Part shown: piece after piece, positions 17,501 through 24,384 of the stretch
How positions within the stretch are numbered: position 1 is the first letter of the stretch
Layout of the letters: the number at the start of each line of letters is the position of its first letter
Program-made: the position numbers and the translations under genes
Notes under the pieces: generated by a model
Databases searched by the model: none
Told to the model about the DNA's origin: nothing
The model's input: only the letters and a program-made list of their open reading frames with translations
NCBI RefSeq assembly: GCF_039536765.1
Contig: NZ_BAAAZF010000001.1
Location: 2,625,501 to 2,689,500, forward strand
Direction of reading: 5' to 3'
DNA: 64,000 bases
Source of the DNA: Parerythrobacter jejuensis
GTDB taxonomy: Bacteria; Pseudomonadota; Alphaproteobacteria; Sphingomonadales; Sphingomonadaceae

Positions 17501-18763
17501 GGCCCAGCACAGGCGCTGTGGCGCTTGGCAGCCATCGATGCGTTCGACTTTACTGGCCCGGTCAGCCTTGCGGCAGACGTAACCGGAACGCTCGCCAATC
17601 CCCGCGTTCTCGGTTCCGTCGGGAGCGATGATTTGCGAGTCCAGAGCGTCCTTTCCGGAACCGATATCCGCGATGTCTCGGCCCGTGGCACGTTTGCCGG
17701 ATCGCGCTTGCGCCTCACCCGCTTTGCCGGGACGGCGTCGAATGGCGGTTCGGTCAGCGGCAGTGGCGTGGTCGACCTCGCCAATCTCAGCGCGACACGC
17801 GGGCCGGAATTGGACCTGCGGATTGCAGCCAAGAATGCGCAATTGCTGGATGCATTGGGCATTGATGCGACGGTGACTGGTCCGTTGCGGATTGTGTCCA
17901 ACGGTATTGGCGGCACGATCGCCGGTAAGCTGCAAATTGACCGCGCCAGTTGGAAGCTGGGCATCGCAGCGGACGATGTCAGCTTGCCCACGATTGCCAC
18001 CCGCGAGATCAACGCACCCGCTGATGTCGCCCCTGCGCGCATTCGAGGAGCGCCGTGGCGCTATCTAATCAACGCAACGGCCGATAGCCGTGTGGATGTC
18101 GACGGGCTCGGCCTCGACAGCGAATGGGAGGCAAACATCCGATTGCGCGGTACCACCGACGATCCACGTATCGGCGGTGCCGCGAGGGTAGTGCGAGGGT
18201 TCTATAGCTTTGCCGGCACACGTTTCGAGTTGGTAAGGGGGCGAATTGCCTTCGACGAACGCGTTCCGATTGATCCGCAGATCGATATCATCGCGGAAAG
18301 CCAGCAGAATGGCGTCGATGTGAATGTCTCTGTGCAGGGCAGCGCGACCCAGCCGGAAATTGCCTTCAGTTCCACTCCGGCTTTGCCGGAAGAGGAAATC
18401 CTGGCGCGTCTGTTGTTTGGCGGATCGATCACGGATCTGTCGGCGACTGACGCCGTCCAACTGGGTGCGGCACTGGCTTCCCTGCGCGGTGGAGGCGGGC
18501 TTGATCCGATCAATCAGTTGCGCAGCGCCATTGGGCTGGATCGACTGCGCATCGTGGGTGCCGACCCGGCGCTGGGCCGAAGTGCGGGCGTGGCCCTGGG
18601 CAAGAATATTGGCCGCAGTTTCTATGTTGAACTGATTACCGATGGACGTGGATATAGCGCGACAGAGGTGGAATTCCGAGTGACCAGTTGGCTCTCGCTT
18701 CTGGCAGCCGTTTCAACGGCGGGGCGCGAAAGCGCGGTCGTCGAGATAAGCCGCGATTACTGA
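14594..18763 (+). CDS. tamB: Translocation and assembly module inner-membrane protein TamB
   Basis: 1389 residues. One N-terminal transmembrane anchor (IGIVLGALLLVIVGTVALL) precedes a very long repetitive beta-rich periplasmic region and the C-terminal TamB/DUF490 domain, recognisable in RGFYSFAGTRFELVRGRIAF and ALPEEEILARLLFGGSITDL. TamB spans the periplasm as a hydrophobic groove and partners TamA in envelope assembly or lipid transport. It is coupled to tamA by TGATG. The length lies within the normal family range. Confidence 0.94.
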   Translation: MAEEAASERNGRKRKWGKRIGIVLGALLLVIVGTVALLNSPIGKRFIADQIASVAPASGLRIEVGRIEGDIFRDAILRDVILSDPEGRFLTIPEAEVDWQPLSWLTSGLDVRKLIARRGTLLRLPELLPGDPDAPILPSFDIRIDQLAIEDFTIAAGVIDDTAHTANLTAKADVTDGRAIVHTEGQLGTVDRFLVELEAEPDGDRFDLDLDYVANQGGVIAGLLGAKAGYEAKIRGGGTWQDWRGYLVIDRNERMVGGFRLTNKAGLYGIVGRADPSAILQGLPADVLGSQVDFAAFSTLEESVLDGAVRLRGASLRVRADGAVDLEANDLDAVDFALQLTNPDLFGESLLLEGTQLAGTADGDFRDLAVDHRLTISRLVSGETTVSGIAEEGTARYDGTRWALPFVADIGRVETGTALIDPRLVDGRLGGSIILSGDTVRAESLRIAFPDANAQLAFDGNLASGRYQLQGPVAINGLTFENVGRVNAGGDIDFVLAGDNPWTLSADVRGTVFDVTNATIANLAGPRITFGGGVSLGGAGPIDFRDVSLDSDKLKLQLDGAIADGRTTLAGNGSHTDYGTFTIEGALNESGPEAVLVFANPLPAAGLADVRVALSPTENGFAIATEGDSLLGRFDGDLGLVSPADGPTRIAVERFNLWKTGITGAITLGDTGVSGTLDLSGGGLNGTIGISPRRGGQYFNVELTARNASFGGDTPISLARANIDGSGLLVDGNSTLEASVFAQGVRYGTVFIGRMAANAELENGAGTVTASLAGRRGSRFALQVNADVAPERLALAARGNFAGKAIRMPRRAVLTKTASGAWNLAETQFSYGSGSALAQGQFGGGDARIRLALDDMPLSLVDIAVADLGLGGDISGIVDFSAPRGGLPTGEARVQVDNLTRSGVVLASRPVDLALVTKLTPSRLEARAVIDDADNQRGRLQGRITNLRQSGDLFTRLNAGDLFAQLRYSGPAQALWRLAAIDAFDFTGPVSLAADVTGTLANPRVLGSVGSDDLRVQSVLSGTDIRDVSARGTFAGSRLRLTRFAGTASNGGSVSGSGVVDLANLSATRGPELDLRIAAKNAQLLDALGIDATVTGPLRIVSNGIGGTIAGKLQIDRASWKLGIAADDVSLPTIATREINAPADVAPARIRGAPWRYLINATADSRVDVDGLGLDSEWEANIRLRGTTDDPRIGGAARVVRGFYSFAGTRFELVRGRIAFDERVPIDPQIDIIAESQQNGVDVNVSVQGSATQPEIAFSSTPALPEEEILARLLFGGSITDLSATDAVQLGAALASLRGGGGLDPINQLRSAIGLDRLRIVGADPALGRSAGVALGKNIGRSFYVELITDGRGYSATEVEFRVTSWLSLLAAVSTAGRESAVVEISRDY

Positions 18764-18781
18764 CGGTTCTTGACGTACGCA

Positions 18782-18833
18782 TGTAAAGAGCTCTTGACTG
18801 ACAAGAACTCTTTACAGTAAAGACCTCTTTACA
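18782..18833. promoter_or_regulatory. Operator array with three TGTAAAGAG half-sites, probable autoregulatory promoter
   Basis: TGTAAAGAGCTCTT (18782-18795) and AAGAACTCTTTACA (18803-18816) form a 13/14 inverted repeat with a 7-base spacer. Directly after it, GTAAAGACCTCTTTAC (18817-18832) is a perfect 7-bp-arm palindrome. The half-site CTCTTTACA thus occurs twice and its complement once. A -35-like TTGACT (18794-18799) sits inside the array, with a weak -10 candidate about 17 bases on. Its place just before the XRE regulator gene suggests self-repression. Confidence 0.6.
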
Positions 18834-18850
18834 GGCAAGGGAGCGATTCT

Positions 18851-19063
18851 GTGCTCAACCGGGTGAAGGATTATCGTGAAGGTCGCGGCTGGAGCCAGGG
18901 TGAGCTGGCCAAGCGCCTCGGCGTTTCTCGGCAGACCATCAATGCGGTCGAGACCGACAAGTATGACCCCTCTTTGCCGCTGGCTCTGCGCATGGCGAAA
19001 CTGTTCGCCGTGAGCGTGCCAGACCTGTTCATCGACGATTGGCAACCCGACGGAGACGTTTGA
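18851..19063 (+). CDS. Small XRE/Cro-type DNA-binding regulator
   Basis: 70 residues, GTG start with AAGGGAG 7 bases upstream. It is essentially one helix-turn-helix (about residues 5-60): WSQGELAKRLGVSRQTINAV, then DPSLPLALRMAKLFAVSVPDLF. This resembles the YozG/Cro-CI single-domain regulators found beside membrane proteins. It probably represses its own operon through the palindromes at 18782-18833, which is inference from position. Only one base separates it from the following membrane protein gene, so the pair is one operon. Confidence 0.88.
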   Translation: MLNRVKDYREGRGWSQGELAKRLGVSRQTINAVETDKYDPSLPLALRMAKLFAVSVPDLFIDDWQPDGDV

Positions 19064-19064
19064 G

Positions 19065-19712
19065 ATGACAAGCACCAGTGAAGCCAAACCCAAATGGCGC
19101 AAATTTTTGTTCTCGATGGTAATCGGGGGTGTGGCCGGTTTTGCCGGCGCGTTTTCGGTCCTGCAGATGGATGATGCAGGTCTGTTCGGGGCCATCAGCA
19201 CGTCCAGCTCAATCGCGTTGCTGGTCGCAGTGATCTATCTGATCATGGGTCTCTCGGTCGGTTTTGGCGTGATCAGCCCCACCTATGGCGCCAAGTTTCT
19301 CAATGTCGAAGACCCCGAGGAACTGGAGGAGATGCAACAAACGCTCAAAGGAAGCGCCATCGGGACATTGGCGCTGGGGGTATTGCTGATTGTGATCGTT
19401 ATGGGAGGGCCCGGCGGCCTCCTGAGCAGCACAACGACGATCACAGCTTCGATCGTCCTGTTTGCAATCGCCGCCTGGGGCACTCGCATCTCGATGCAGC
19501 ATGCCGACGAGTTGATGCGGGCCGTAAGCTCTGAAACGGCCAGCATGGCCTATTATCTTACCTTTGCCATTCTCGGGGGCTGGGCGCTGTTGGCCCATAT
19601 CGGAAATTTGCGCGCGCCCACTATGATCGAGATTCTCACGCTGTTCTGGGTGCTGGTCCTGTTCGCGACGTTCTGGGTGTGCGGGCGACGCGGGATGCTC
19701 ATGCCACGGTGA
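19065..19712 (+). CDS. Six-helix membrane protein paired with XRE regulator
   Basis: 215 residues; family not recognised by name. Six likely transmembrane helices at about 14-34, 48-70, 97-114, 126-141, 161-179 and 187-206, with a charged cytoplasmic or periplasmic loop VEDPEELEEMQQTL between helices 2 and 3. No catalytic or transport motif is obvious. Its gene starts one base after the stop of the XRE regulator, and such XRE plus integral-membrane pairs recur in many bacteria. It could be a small sensor or stress-response membrane protein controlled by the regulator; function is unknown. Confidence 0.8.
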   Translation: MTSTSEAKPKWRKFLFSMVIGGVAGFAGAFSVLQMDDAGLFGAISTSSSIALLVAVIYLIMGLSVGFGVISPTYGAKFLNVEDPEELEEMQQTLKGSAIGTLALGVLLIVIVMGGPGGLLSSTTTITASIVLFAIAAWGTRISMQHADELMRAVSSETASMAYYLTFAILGGWALLAHIGNLRAPTMIEILTLFWVLVLFATFWVCGRRGMLMPR

Positions 19713-19727
19713 CTGTGCCGGACGGGG

Positions 19728-20291
19728 TTAGTCCTCGTCAGGAAGCAGCGACAGCAGCCCTGACACCGCATGTTGCAATTGGGCAACCCGAGCGCCTGCC
19801 CGTGACAGGATCCGCAAGCCGATATAGCCGGCAAGCATCGGATCGGTCAGTTGGGTATCCAGACCGCTCTTCTCCAGTGTGTCAGACAAGACTGTGCGCC
19901 ACCTTTCGAGGGCATCCTCCACAGCGCCAGAGATCGTATGATTGATCGAGGTCCGATCGGCGCTCGCATTGCACAGGAAGCAGCCGTGTCGATCCTCGCA
20001 TTGCATGGCATCCGCCAGGATCATGTCGAACAGGGCCGCAAACGCTGCTCTTGCATCGGCAGCGCTCCGCATCACTTCCGCTGCAGAGCGAATCTCGCTG
20101 CGCTCGTAGTCAGCTAGGGCGGCGAGATACATCTGCCGTTTGTCTCCAAATTCGCGGTACAGGGTTTGCTTCGGCAGGCCTGTGGCGGTCTCCAGCATTT
20201 GTAGTGATGTGCCCTCGAAGCCGTTGGCCCAGAAAGAAGCCTTGATCGCCTCGATAGCGTGTTGGGGATCATAGAGTTTCGCGCGTCCCAT
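19728..20291 (-). CDS. TetR/AcrR family transcriptional regulator
   Basis: 187 residues. N-terminal TetR DNA-binding domain: AIEAIKASFWANGFEGTSLQ followed by the recognition helix region GLPKQTLYREFGDKRQMYLAAL. The C-terminal ligand-binding domain carries a CFLCNASADRTS segment with two cysteines (CEDRHGCFLC nearby), which could be redox- or electrophile-responsive as in NemR-like or AcrR-like members; that is speculation. Divergent from the DUF417 gene at 20449, with two operator-like boxes in between, so it most likely represses that gene and itself. Confidence 0.92.
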   Translation of the reverse strand: MGRAKLYDPQHAIEAIKASFWANGFEGTSLQMLETATGLPKQTLYREFGDKRQMYLAALADYERSEIRSAAEVMRSAADARAAFAALFDMILADAMQCEDRHGCFLCNASADRTSINHTISGAVEDALERWRTVLSDTLEKSGLDTQLTDPMLAGYIGLRILSRAGARVAQLQHAVSGLLSLLPDED

Positions 20292-20308
20292 CGGCTTTCC
20301 AATCTTTT

Positions 20309-20324
20309 GTGACCGTTCTGTAAC
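20309..20324. promoter_or_regulatory. TetR operator candidate, box 1
   Basis: GTGACCGTTCTGTAAC, an imperfect palindrome of the form GTNACC-N4-NGTAAC, 18 bases from the TetR start codon. It shares GTGACC-N5-GTAAC exactly with box 2 at 20380-20395. Confidence 0.4.
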
Positions 20325-20379
20325 TTAATTCGTTTTGCTGTCGAACTGCCATTCGATCGCAACGCGTTATACGTCGTTC

Positions 20380-20395
20380 GTGACCAAAAGGTAAC
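20380..20395. promoter_or_regulatory. TetR operator candidate, box 2
   Basis: GTGACCAAAAGGTAAC: GTGACC pairs with GGTAAC at five of six positions around AAAA. It is a direct copy of the box 1 pattern, 71 bases away, and lies 54 bases before the DUF417 start codon, a suitable place to block its promoter. Confidence 0.45.
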
Positions 20396-20448
20396 AAATA
20401 AGGGCTGCTGCGTTTCATATGACGCGGAGCCGGTTCAGGAGACACACA

Positions 20449-20928
20449 ATGACTGATACAATCGAAGCCAAATTCACGCCGAACAAAGACCAGAACATTG
20501 CAGGCATCGTCGCGACCGTCGCGCTGCCTGTCATCTTCTTCTGGTTTGGCGGGATGAAGTTCACGTCTTACGAGGCAGAAGCCATCAACGGCCTGATTGC
20601 GAACAGCCCGTTTATCGCCTTCACGCTCAACATTTTCTCGGCCCAGGGCATTTCGAACATCATCGGTTCGGTCGAAATCCTGATTGGCCTCCTGATCGCT
20701 TCGCGCTTCTTCGCGCCGCGTCTGGCCCAGTTGGGCGGCTATCTCGCCGCAGCTACCTTCGCCCTGACGGCATCTTTCTTCCTGACCACGCCCGGCGTTT
20801 TTGAACCGAGCGTCGGTGGGTTGGGCATCTCGGTGCTCCCGGGCCAGTTCCTACTCAAGGACATCGGCTTGTTCGCCCTCTCGCTGTTCGTCGCTGCTGA
20901 TGCAGCCAAGGCTGTGAAAGCAGACTGA
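20449..20928 (+). CDS. DUF417 (YkgB/RclC-like) membrane protein
   Basis: 159 residues, about four transmembrane helices. The DUF417 signature is present: LPVIFFWFGGMKFTSYEAEA near the N-terminus, ISNIIGSVEILIGLLIASR in the middle and LPGQFLLKDIGLFALSLF near the end. The E. coli relatives RclC and YkgB are linked to reactive-chlorine resistance, where RclC is induced by hypochlorite. The ATG at 20449 has AGGAGA upstream; an earlier in-frame ATG at 20419 lacks this. Probably controlled by the divergent TetR protein. Confidence 0.88.
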   Translation: MTDTIEAKFTPNKDQNIAGIVATVALPVIFFWFGGMKFTSYEAEAINGLIANSPFIAFTLNIFSAQGISNIIGSVEILIGLLIASRFFAPRLAQLGGYLAAATFALTASFFLTTPGVFEPSVGGLGISVLPGQFLLKDIGLFALSLFVAADAAKAVKAD

Positions 20929-20957
20929 CCCACTGCAAGACTACGACAGACAAGAAG

Positions 20958-20991
20958 AAGGGCGGCACCCGGCTTTCCGGTTGCCGCCCTT
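20958..20991. terminator. Bidirectional terminator between DUF417 gene and glnA
   Basis: AAGGGCGGCACCCGG / CCGGTTGCCGCCCTT with a 4-base loop (14 of 15 positions paired). On the minus strand it is followed by CTTCTTGTC, giving the better T-tract for glnA; it also lies 30 bases after the DUF417 stop. Confidence 0.8.
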
Positions 20992-21014
20992 CTGATGTAG
21001 GTTCGTGGCCCCGA

Positions 21015-22424
21015 TCAGGAGCTGTAATACATGTCGAACTCGACCGGGCTCGGCGTGGTTTCCAAGCGGCTGACTTCTTCCCATTTCAGCTCGGCATAGG
21101 CATCGATCTGGTCTTTCGAGAAAACATCGCCCTTGAGCAAGAATTCGTGATCCGCCTCAAGCGCTTCGAGCGCTTCGCGCAAGCTGCCGCACACGGTCGG
21201 AACGTCGGCGAGCTCTGCCGGGGGCAGGTCGTAGAGGTTCTTATCCATGGCATCGCCGGGGTGGATCTTATTCTCGATCCCGTCGAGGCCCGCCATCAGA
21301 AGCGCTGAAAATGCCAGGTACGGATTGGCCAACGCATCGGGGAAACGGAATTCCACGCGCTTCGCCTTGTCACCGGCACCATAGGGGATACGGCACGAGG
21401 CGGAACGGTTGCGGGCCGAATAGGCCAGCAAAACCGGTGCTTCGAAACCTGGAACCAGGCGCTTGTAGCTGTTGGTTGTGGCGTTGGTGAAAGCGTTGCA
21501 GGCCTTCGCGTGCTTGATCACACCGCCGATGAAATAGAGGCAGGTTTCCGACAGGCCGGCATATTCATTGCCTGCGAAAGTCGGCTTGCCATCTTTCCAG
21601 ATCGACATGTGCGTGTGCATGCCCGAACCGTTATCATCCTTGATCGGCTTGGGCATGAAAGTGGCCGTCTTGCCGTAGGCGTGCGCAACCTGCTGGACGA
21701 CATATTTGTAAACCTGCACGCGGTCGGCGGTCTGGACCAGATCGCCAAAAGTAATGCCCAACTCGTGCTGTGCCGCGGCGACTTCGTGGTGATGCTTGTC
21801 CATCGGCAGGCCCATTTCCAGCATGGTGGAGACCATTTCCGCACGGATATCCATCGCGCTGTCGACCGGTGCAACGGGGAAATACCCACCCTTGGCACGC
21901 GGCCGATGGCCCATATTACCGCCTTCATATTCCTTGCCGGTGTTGGTCGGCAGCTCGACATCGTCGATGGCATAGCCGGAACCGGCATAGCCGTCTTCAA
22001 AACGGACATCGTCGAACATGAAGAATTCAGGTTCAGGGCCGACATAAACCGTGTCACCGATCCCGGTGCTCTTCAGATAGGCTTCGGCGCGTTTCGCGGT
22101 CGAACGCGGATCACGCGAGTAAAGCTGGCCGTCCGAAGGTTCTACGATGTCGCAGAACAGGACCATCATCGGCGTTGCGGAAAACGGATCGAGATAGGTC
22201 GACCCCAGATCCGGCTTCAGGATCATGTCGGATTCGTTGATCGCCTTCCAACCTTCGATGGAAGACCCGTCAAACATCAGACCGTCTTCGAGCGCGTCCT
22301 CGTCCATCACGCCCGCATACATCTGCAGGTGCTGCCACTTGCCCTTCGGGTCAGTGAAACGAAGGTCGACCCATTCAACCTCGTTTTCCTTGATTACTTT
22401 GAGGACGTCTTTCGCGCTCGACAT
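21015..22424 (-). CDS. glnA: Glutamine synthetase type I
   Basis: 469 residues, standard GSI length. Makes glutamine from glutamate, ammonia and ATP as a dodecamer. Visible signatures: [24 protein letters not shown] (metal ligands), [31 protein letters not shown] and the adenylylation site [10 protein letters not shown] with its regulatory tyrosine, so GlnE control is expected. The ATG at 22424 has AAGGAAA upstream and gives the normal N-terminus. It follows glnB on the same strand with a 37-base gap. Confidence 0.98.
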   Translation of the reverse strand: MSSAKDVLKVIKENEVEWVDLRFTDPKGKWQHLQMYAGVMDEDALEDGLMFDGSSIEGWKAINESDMILKPDLGSTYLDPFSATPMMVLFCDIVEPSDGQLYSRDPRSTAKRAEAYLKSTGIGDTVYVGPEPEFFMFDDVRFEDGYAGSGYAIDDVELPTNTGKEYEGGNMGHRPRAKGGYFPVAPVDSAMDIRAEMVSTMLEMGLPMDKHHHEVAAAQHELGITFGDLVQTADRVQVYKYVVQQVAHAYGKTATFMPKPIKDDNGSGMHTHMSIWKDGKPTFAGNEYAGLSETCLYFIGGVIKHAKACNAFTNATTNSYKRLVPGFEAPVLLAYSARNRSASCRIPYGAGDKAKRVEFRFPDALANPYLAFSALLMAGLDGIENKIHPGDAMDKNLYDLPPAELADVPTVCGSLREALEALEADHEFLLKGDVFSKDQIDAYAELKWEEVSRLETTPSPVEFDMYYSS

Positions 22425-22461
22425 GGTCAGTTTCCTTGTTGGAGTAGATATTGATTGAGAA

Positions 22462-22821
<360 letters not shown>

Positions 22822-22896
22822 TCATGCCGGCACATCGCAGACGGGAACAATCCCGTGCGGGCCGGCGGACTGACAAAACTATCTGCTACGCGTGCG

Positions 22897-22914
22897 ATCC
22901 AAGAATCATGCCAG
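22897..22914 (-). promoter_or_regulatory. Sigma-54-like promoter for glnB-glnA
   Basis: On the minus strand CTGGCATGATTCTTGGAT, which matches the -24/-12 pattern TGGCAC-N5-TTGCW with correct spacing but has TTGG in place of TTGC. It lies about 100 bases before the glnB start. Sigma-54/NtrC control of glnBA is well known in alphaproteobacteria. The rest of the gap 22801-23023 shows no other feature I can support. Confidence 0.3.
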
Positions 22915-23023
22915 AATCACTTGCGTGCAGATGCGAGACGCTTTGCCTAGGACAATCGCTGCAAGCGGGGAAGTGCGACGGTGAAATCGAGGGTGCGTGT
23001 GCCCAAGAGCTGGGCTGACCTGC

Positions 23024-23962
23024 CTATTTTTTAGGCAGGCGAAGGCCGGTCGTCTCGTCCAGTCCCGCCATCAGGTTCAGCGACTGCACGGCGGCCCCAC
23101 TGGCCCCTTTACCAAGATTGTCGAGCCGTGCGACGAGGCGGGCATTCCCGCTGTCTGCGTTGGCGAATACGAACAATTCGACTCCGTCCCACGGATCTGG
23201 ATCGCTGTTGAGGGTCAGTTCGGCTTGGGCTGCGCCCTCATTTACGGTGACGACGGGCGAGCTTGCATAGTGGAGGCGCAGAGCATCGCGGAGGCTGTCG
23301 GCGTGCGGATTGGTTGACATTGCGCCCAGGTGCAGCGGAACTTCGACCAGCATTCCGCGAAAGGCAGGGACCACAGAGGGCGCAAATAGCACCTCATGCT
23401 TCAATCCCGCGTATTTCTGCATTTCCGGGCGGTGTTTATGGTCGAGAGCAAGGCCATACGTCCGATAAGCGAGGTCGAGCTCTTCGTTGAATCGTTCGAT
23501 CAACGGTTTCCCACCGCCGGAAAATCCACTCACAGCATTGCAGGTGAACGGCCAATCTGCAGGCAGGAGCCCGTTGCGCACCAACGGGGAAATGAGTGCC
23601 AGAAAACCTGTCGGATAGCATCCGGGATTGCTTATCCGCTTGGCGTTGGCAACTTGGTCGCGCCCTACCAGCTCGGGAAACCCGTAGGTCCAGCCATCGG
23701 CAACGCGGTGGGCGCTGGACGCATCGATAACCCGCGTGTGCGATGCCGGATCAATCAAAGACACTGCGTCTATCGCAGCTTCATCAGGCAGGCACAAAAT
23801 GGCAAAATCGCTGCTGTTCAGCGCATCCCGCCGCGCGTCTGGATCCTTGCGCTGCGCATCATCGAGGACAACCAGATGGAATTCGCTCCGGCCTTGCAAG
23901 CGGTCGCGAATTTCCAGGCCGGTTGTACCGGCCGCCCCATCGATGAAGACCGAATACCCCAT
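23024..23962 (-). CDS. argC: N-acetyl-gamma-glutamyl-phosphate reductase, type 2
   Basis: 312 residues, the shorter type-2 form. Reduces N-acetylglutamyl phosphate to the semialdehyde in arginine synthesis. The N-terminal FIDGAAGTTGLEIRDRL is the NADP-binding segment, the catalytic cysteine is in RISNPGCYPTGFLA, and SGFSGGGKPLIERF together with ALDHKHRPEM is typical of the type-2 subgroup. No other arg genes are adjacent; argS is about 21 kb away. Its start overlaps the stop of the upstream SH3 gene by one base, so it is probably co-transcribed. Confidence 0.96.
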   Translation of the reverse strand: MGYSVFIDGAAGTTGLEIRDRLQGRSEFHLVVLDDAQRKDPDARRDALNSSDFAILCLPDEAAIDAVSLIDPASHTRVIDASSAHRVADGWTYGFPELVGRDQVANAKRISNPGCYPTGFLALISPLVRNGLLPADWPFTCNAVSGFSGGGKPLIERFNEELDLAYRTYGLALDHKHRPEMQKYAGLKHEVLFAPSVVPAFRGMLVEVPLHLGAMSTNPHADSLRDALRLHYASSPVVTVNEGAAQAELTLNSDPDPWDGVELFVFANADSGNARLVARLDNLGKGASGAAVQSLNLMAGLDETTGLRLPKK

Positions 23963-24303
23963 TAGCCAGCGAAGGCGTCACGTGCGACGTAGCCGCTGGG
24001 GCCTTCCGGGCCACAGCAACCCCAGACCCAGTTGCTGGTCACGTCGAGAGCTTCGAATGTCGCGCCGGGTTCGAGGGTGAGGATGACGTCAGATTCCCTA
24101 TCCATCGCCAGATACACAGGGGCAGCTGAGGCAGCCACTTCCATGATGGTGGGCACCACATAATGGGGCACGAGGAACCGGTCCGACAAGGCGATATGGG
24201 CCACATCGCCACGGATTGGCAATGTGCCTGGCTCCGGCCGTGCGATTGGGCCGGACAAGCTCAGCTGGCCGGTTGGAATTGGATAGTGCGGGCTCGCGCT
24301 CAC
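23962..24303 (-). CDS. Orphan bacterial SH3-domain protein, possible remnant of a C40 peptidase
   Basis: 113 residues. It resembles the N-terminal SH3 portion of alphaproteobacterial NlpC/P60 (C40) peptidases: RGDVAHIALSDRFLVPHYVV is like the opening segment of those proteins, and ILTLEPGATFEALDVTSNW with WGCCGPEGPSGYVARDAF is an SH3b core. No signal peptide and no catalytic Cys/His domain follow; the frame stops and argC begins at once. The neighbour upstream is an M17 aminopeptidase, the usual partner of a C40 gene as I recall alphaproteobacterial gene order. It may be a shortened, functional SH3 protein or a decayed peptidase. Confidence 0.65.
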   Translation of the reverse strand: MSASPHYPIPTGQLSLSGPIARPEPGTLPIRGDVAHIALSDRFLVPHYVVPTIMEVAASAAPVYLAMDRESDVILTLEPGATFEALDVTSNWVWGCCGPEGPSGYVARDAFAG

Positions 24304-24384
24304 GATTGGTCTAGTGCCCCATAGTCTGGTCTTGTCCTGCGCTTACCGTGCAGGTCGATTATCCGCAACCATGGCCAGATTGCA

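Noticed and set aside
18851-19712. Toxin-antitoxin reading of the XRE/membrane-protein pair
   Set aside because: The membrane protein has six helices and lacks the small-toxin architecture; regulator plus integral membrane protein is the simpler reading.
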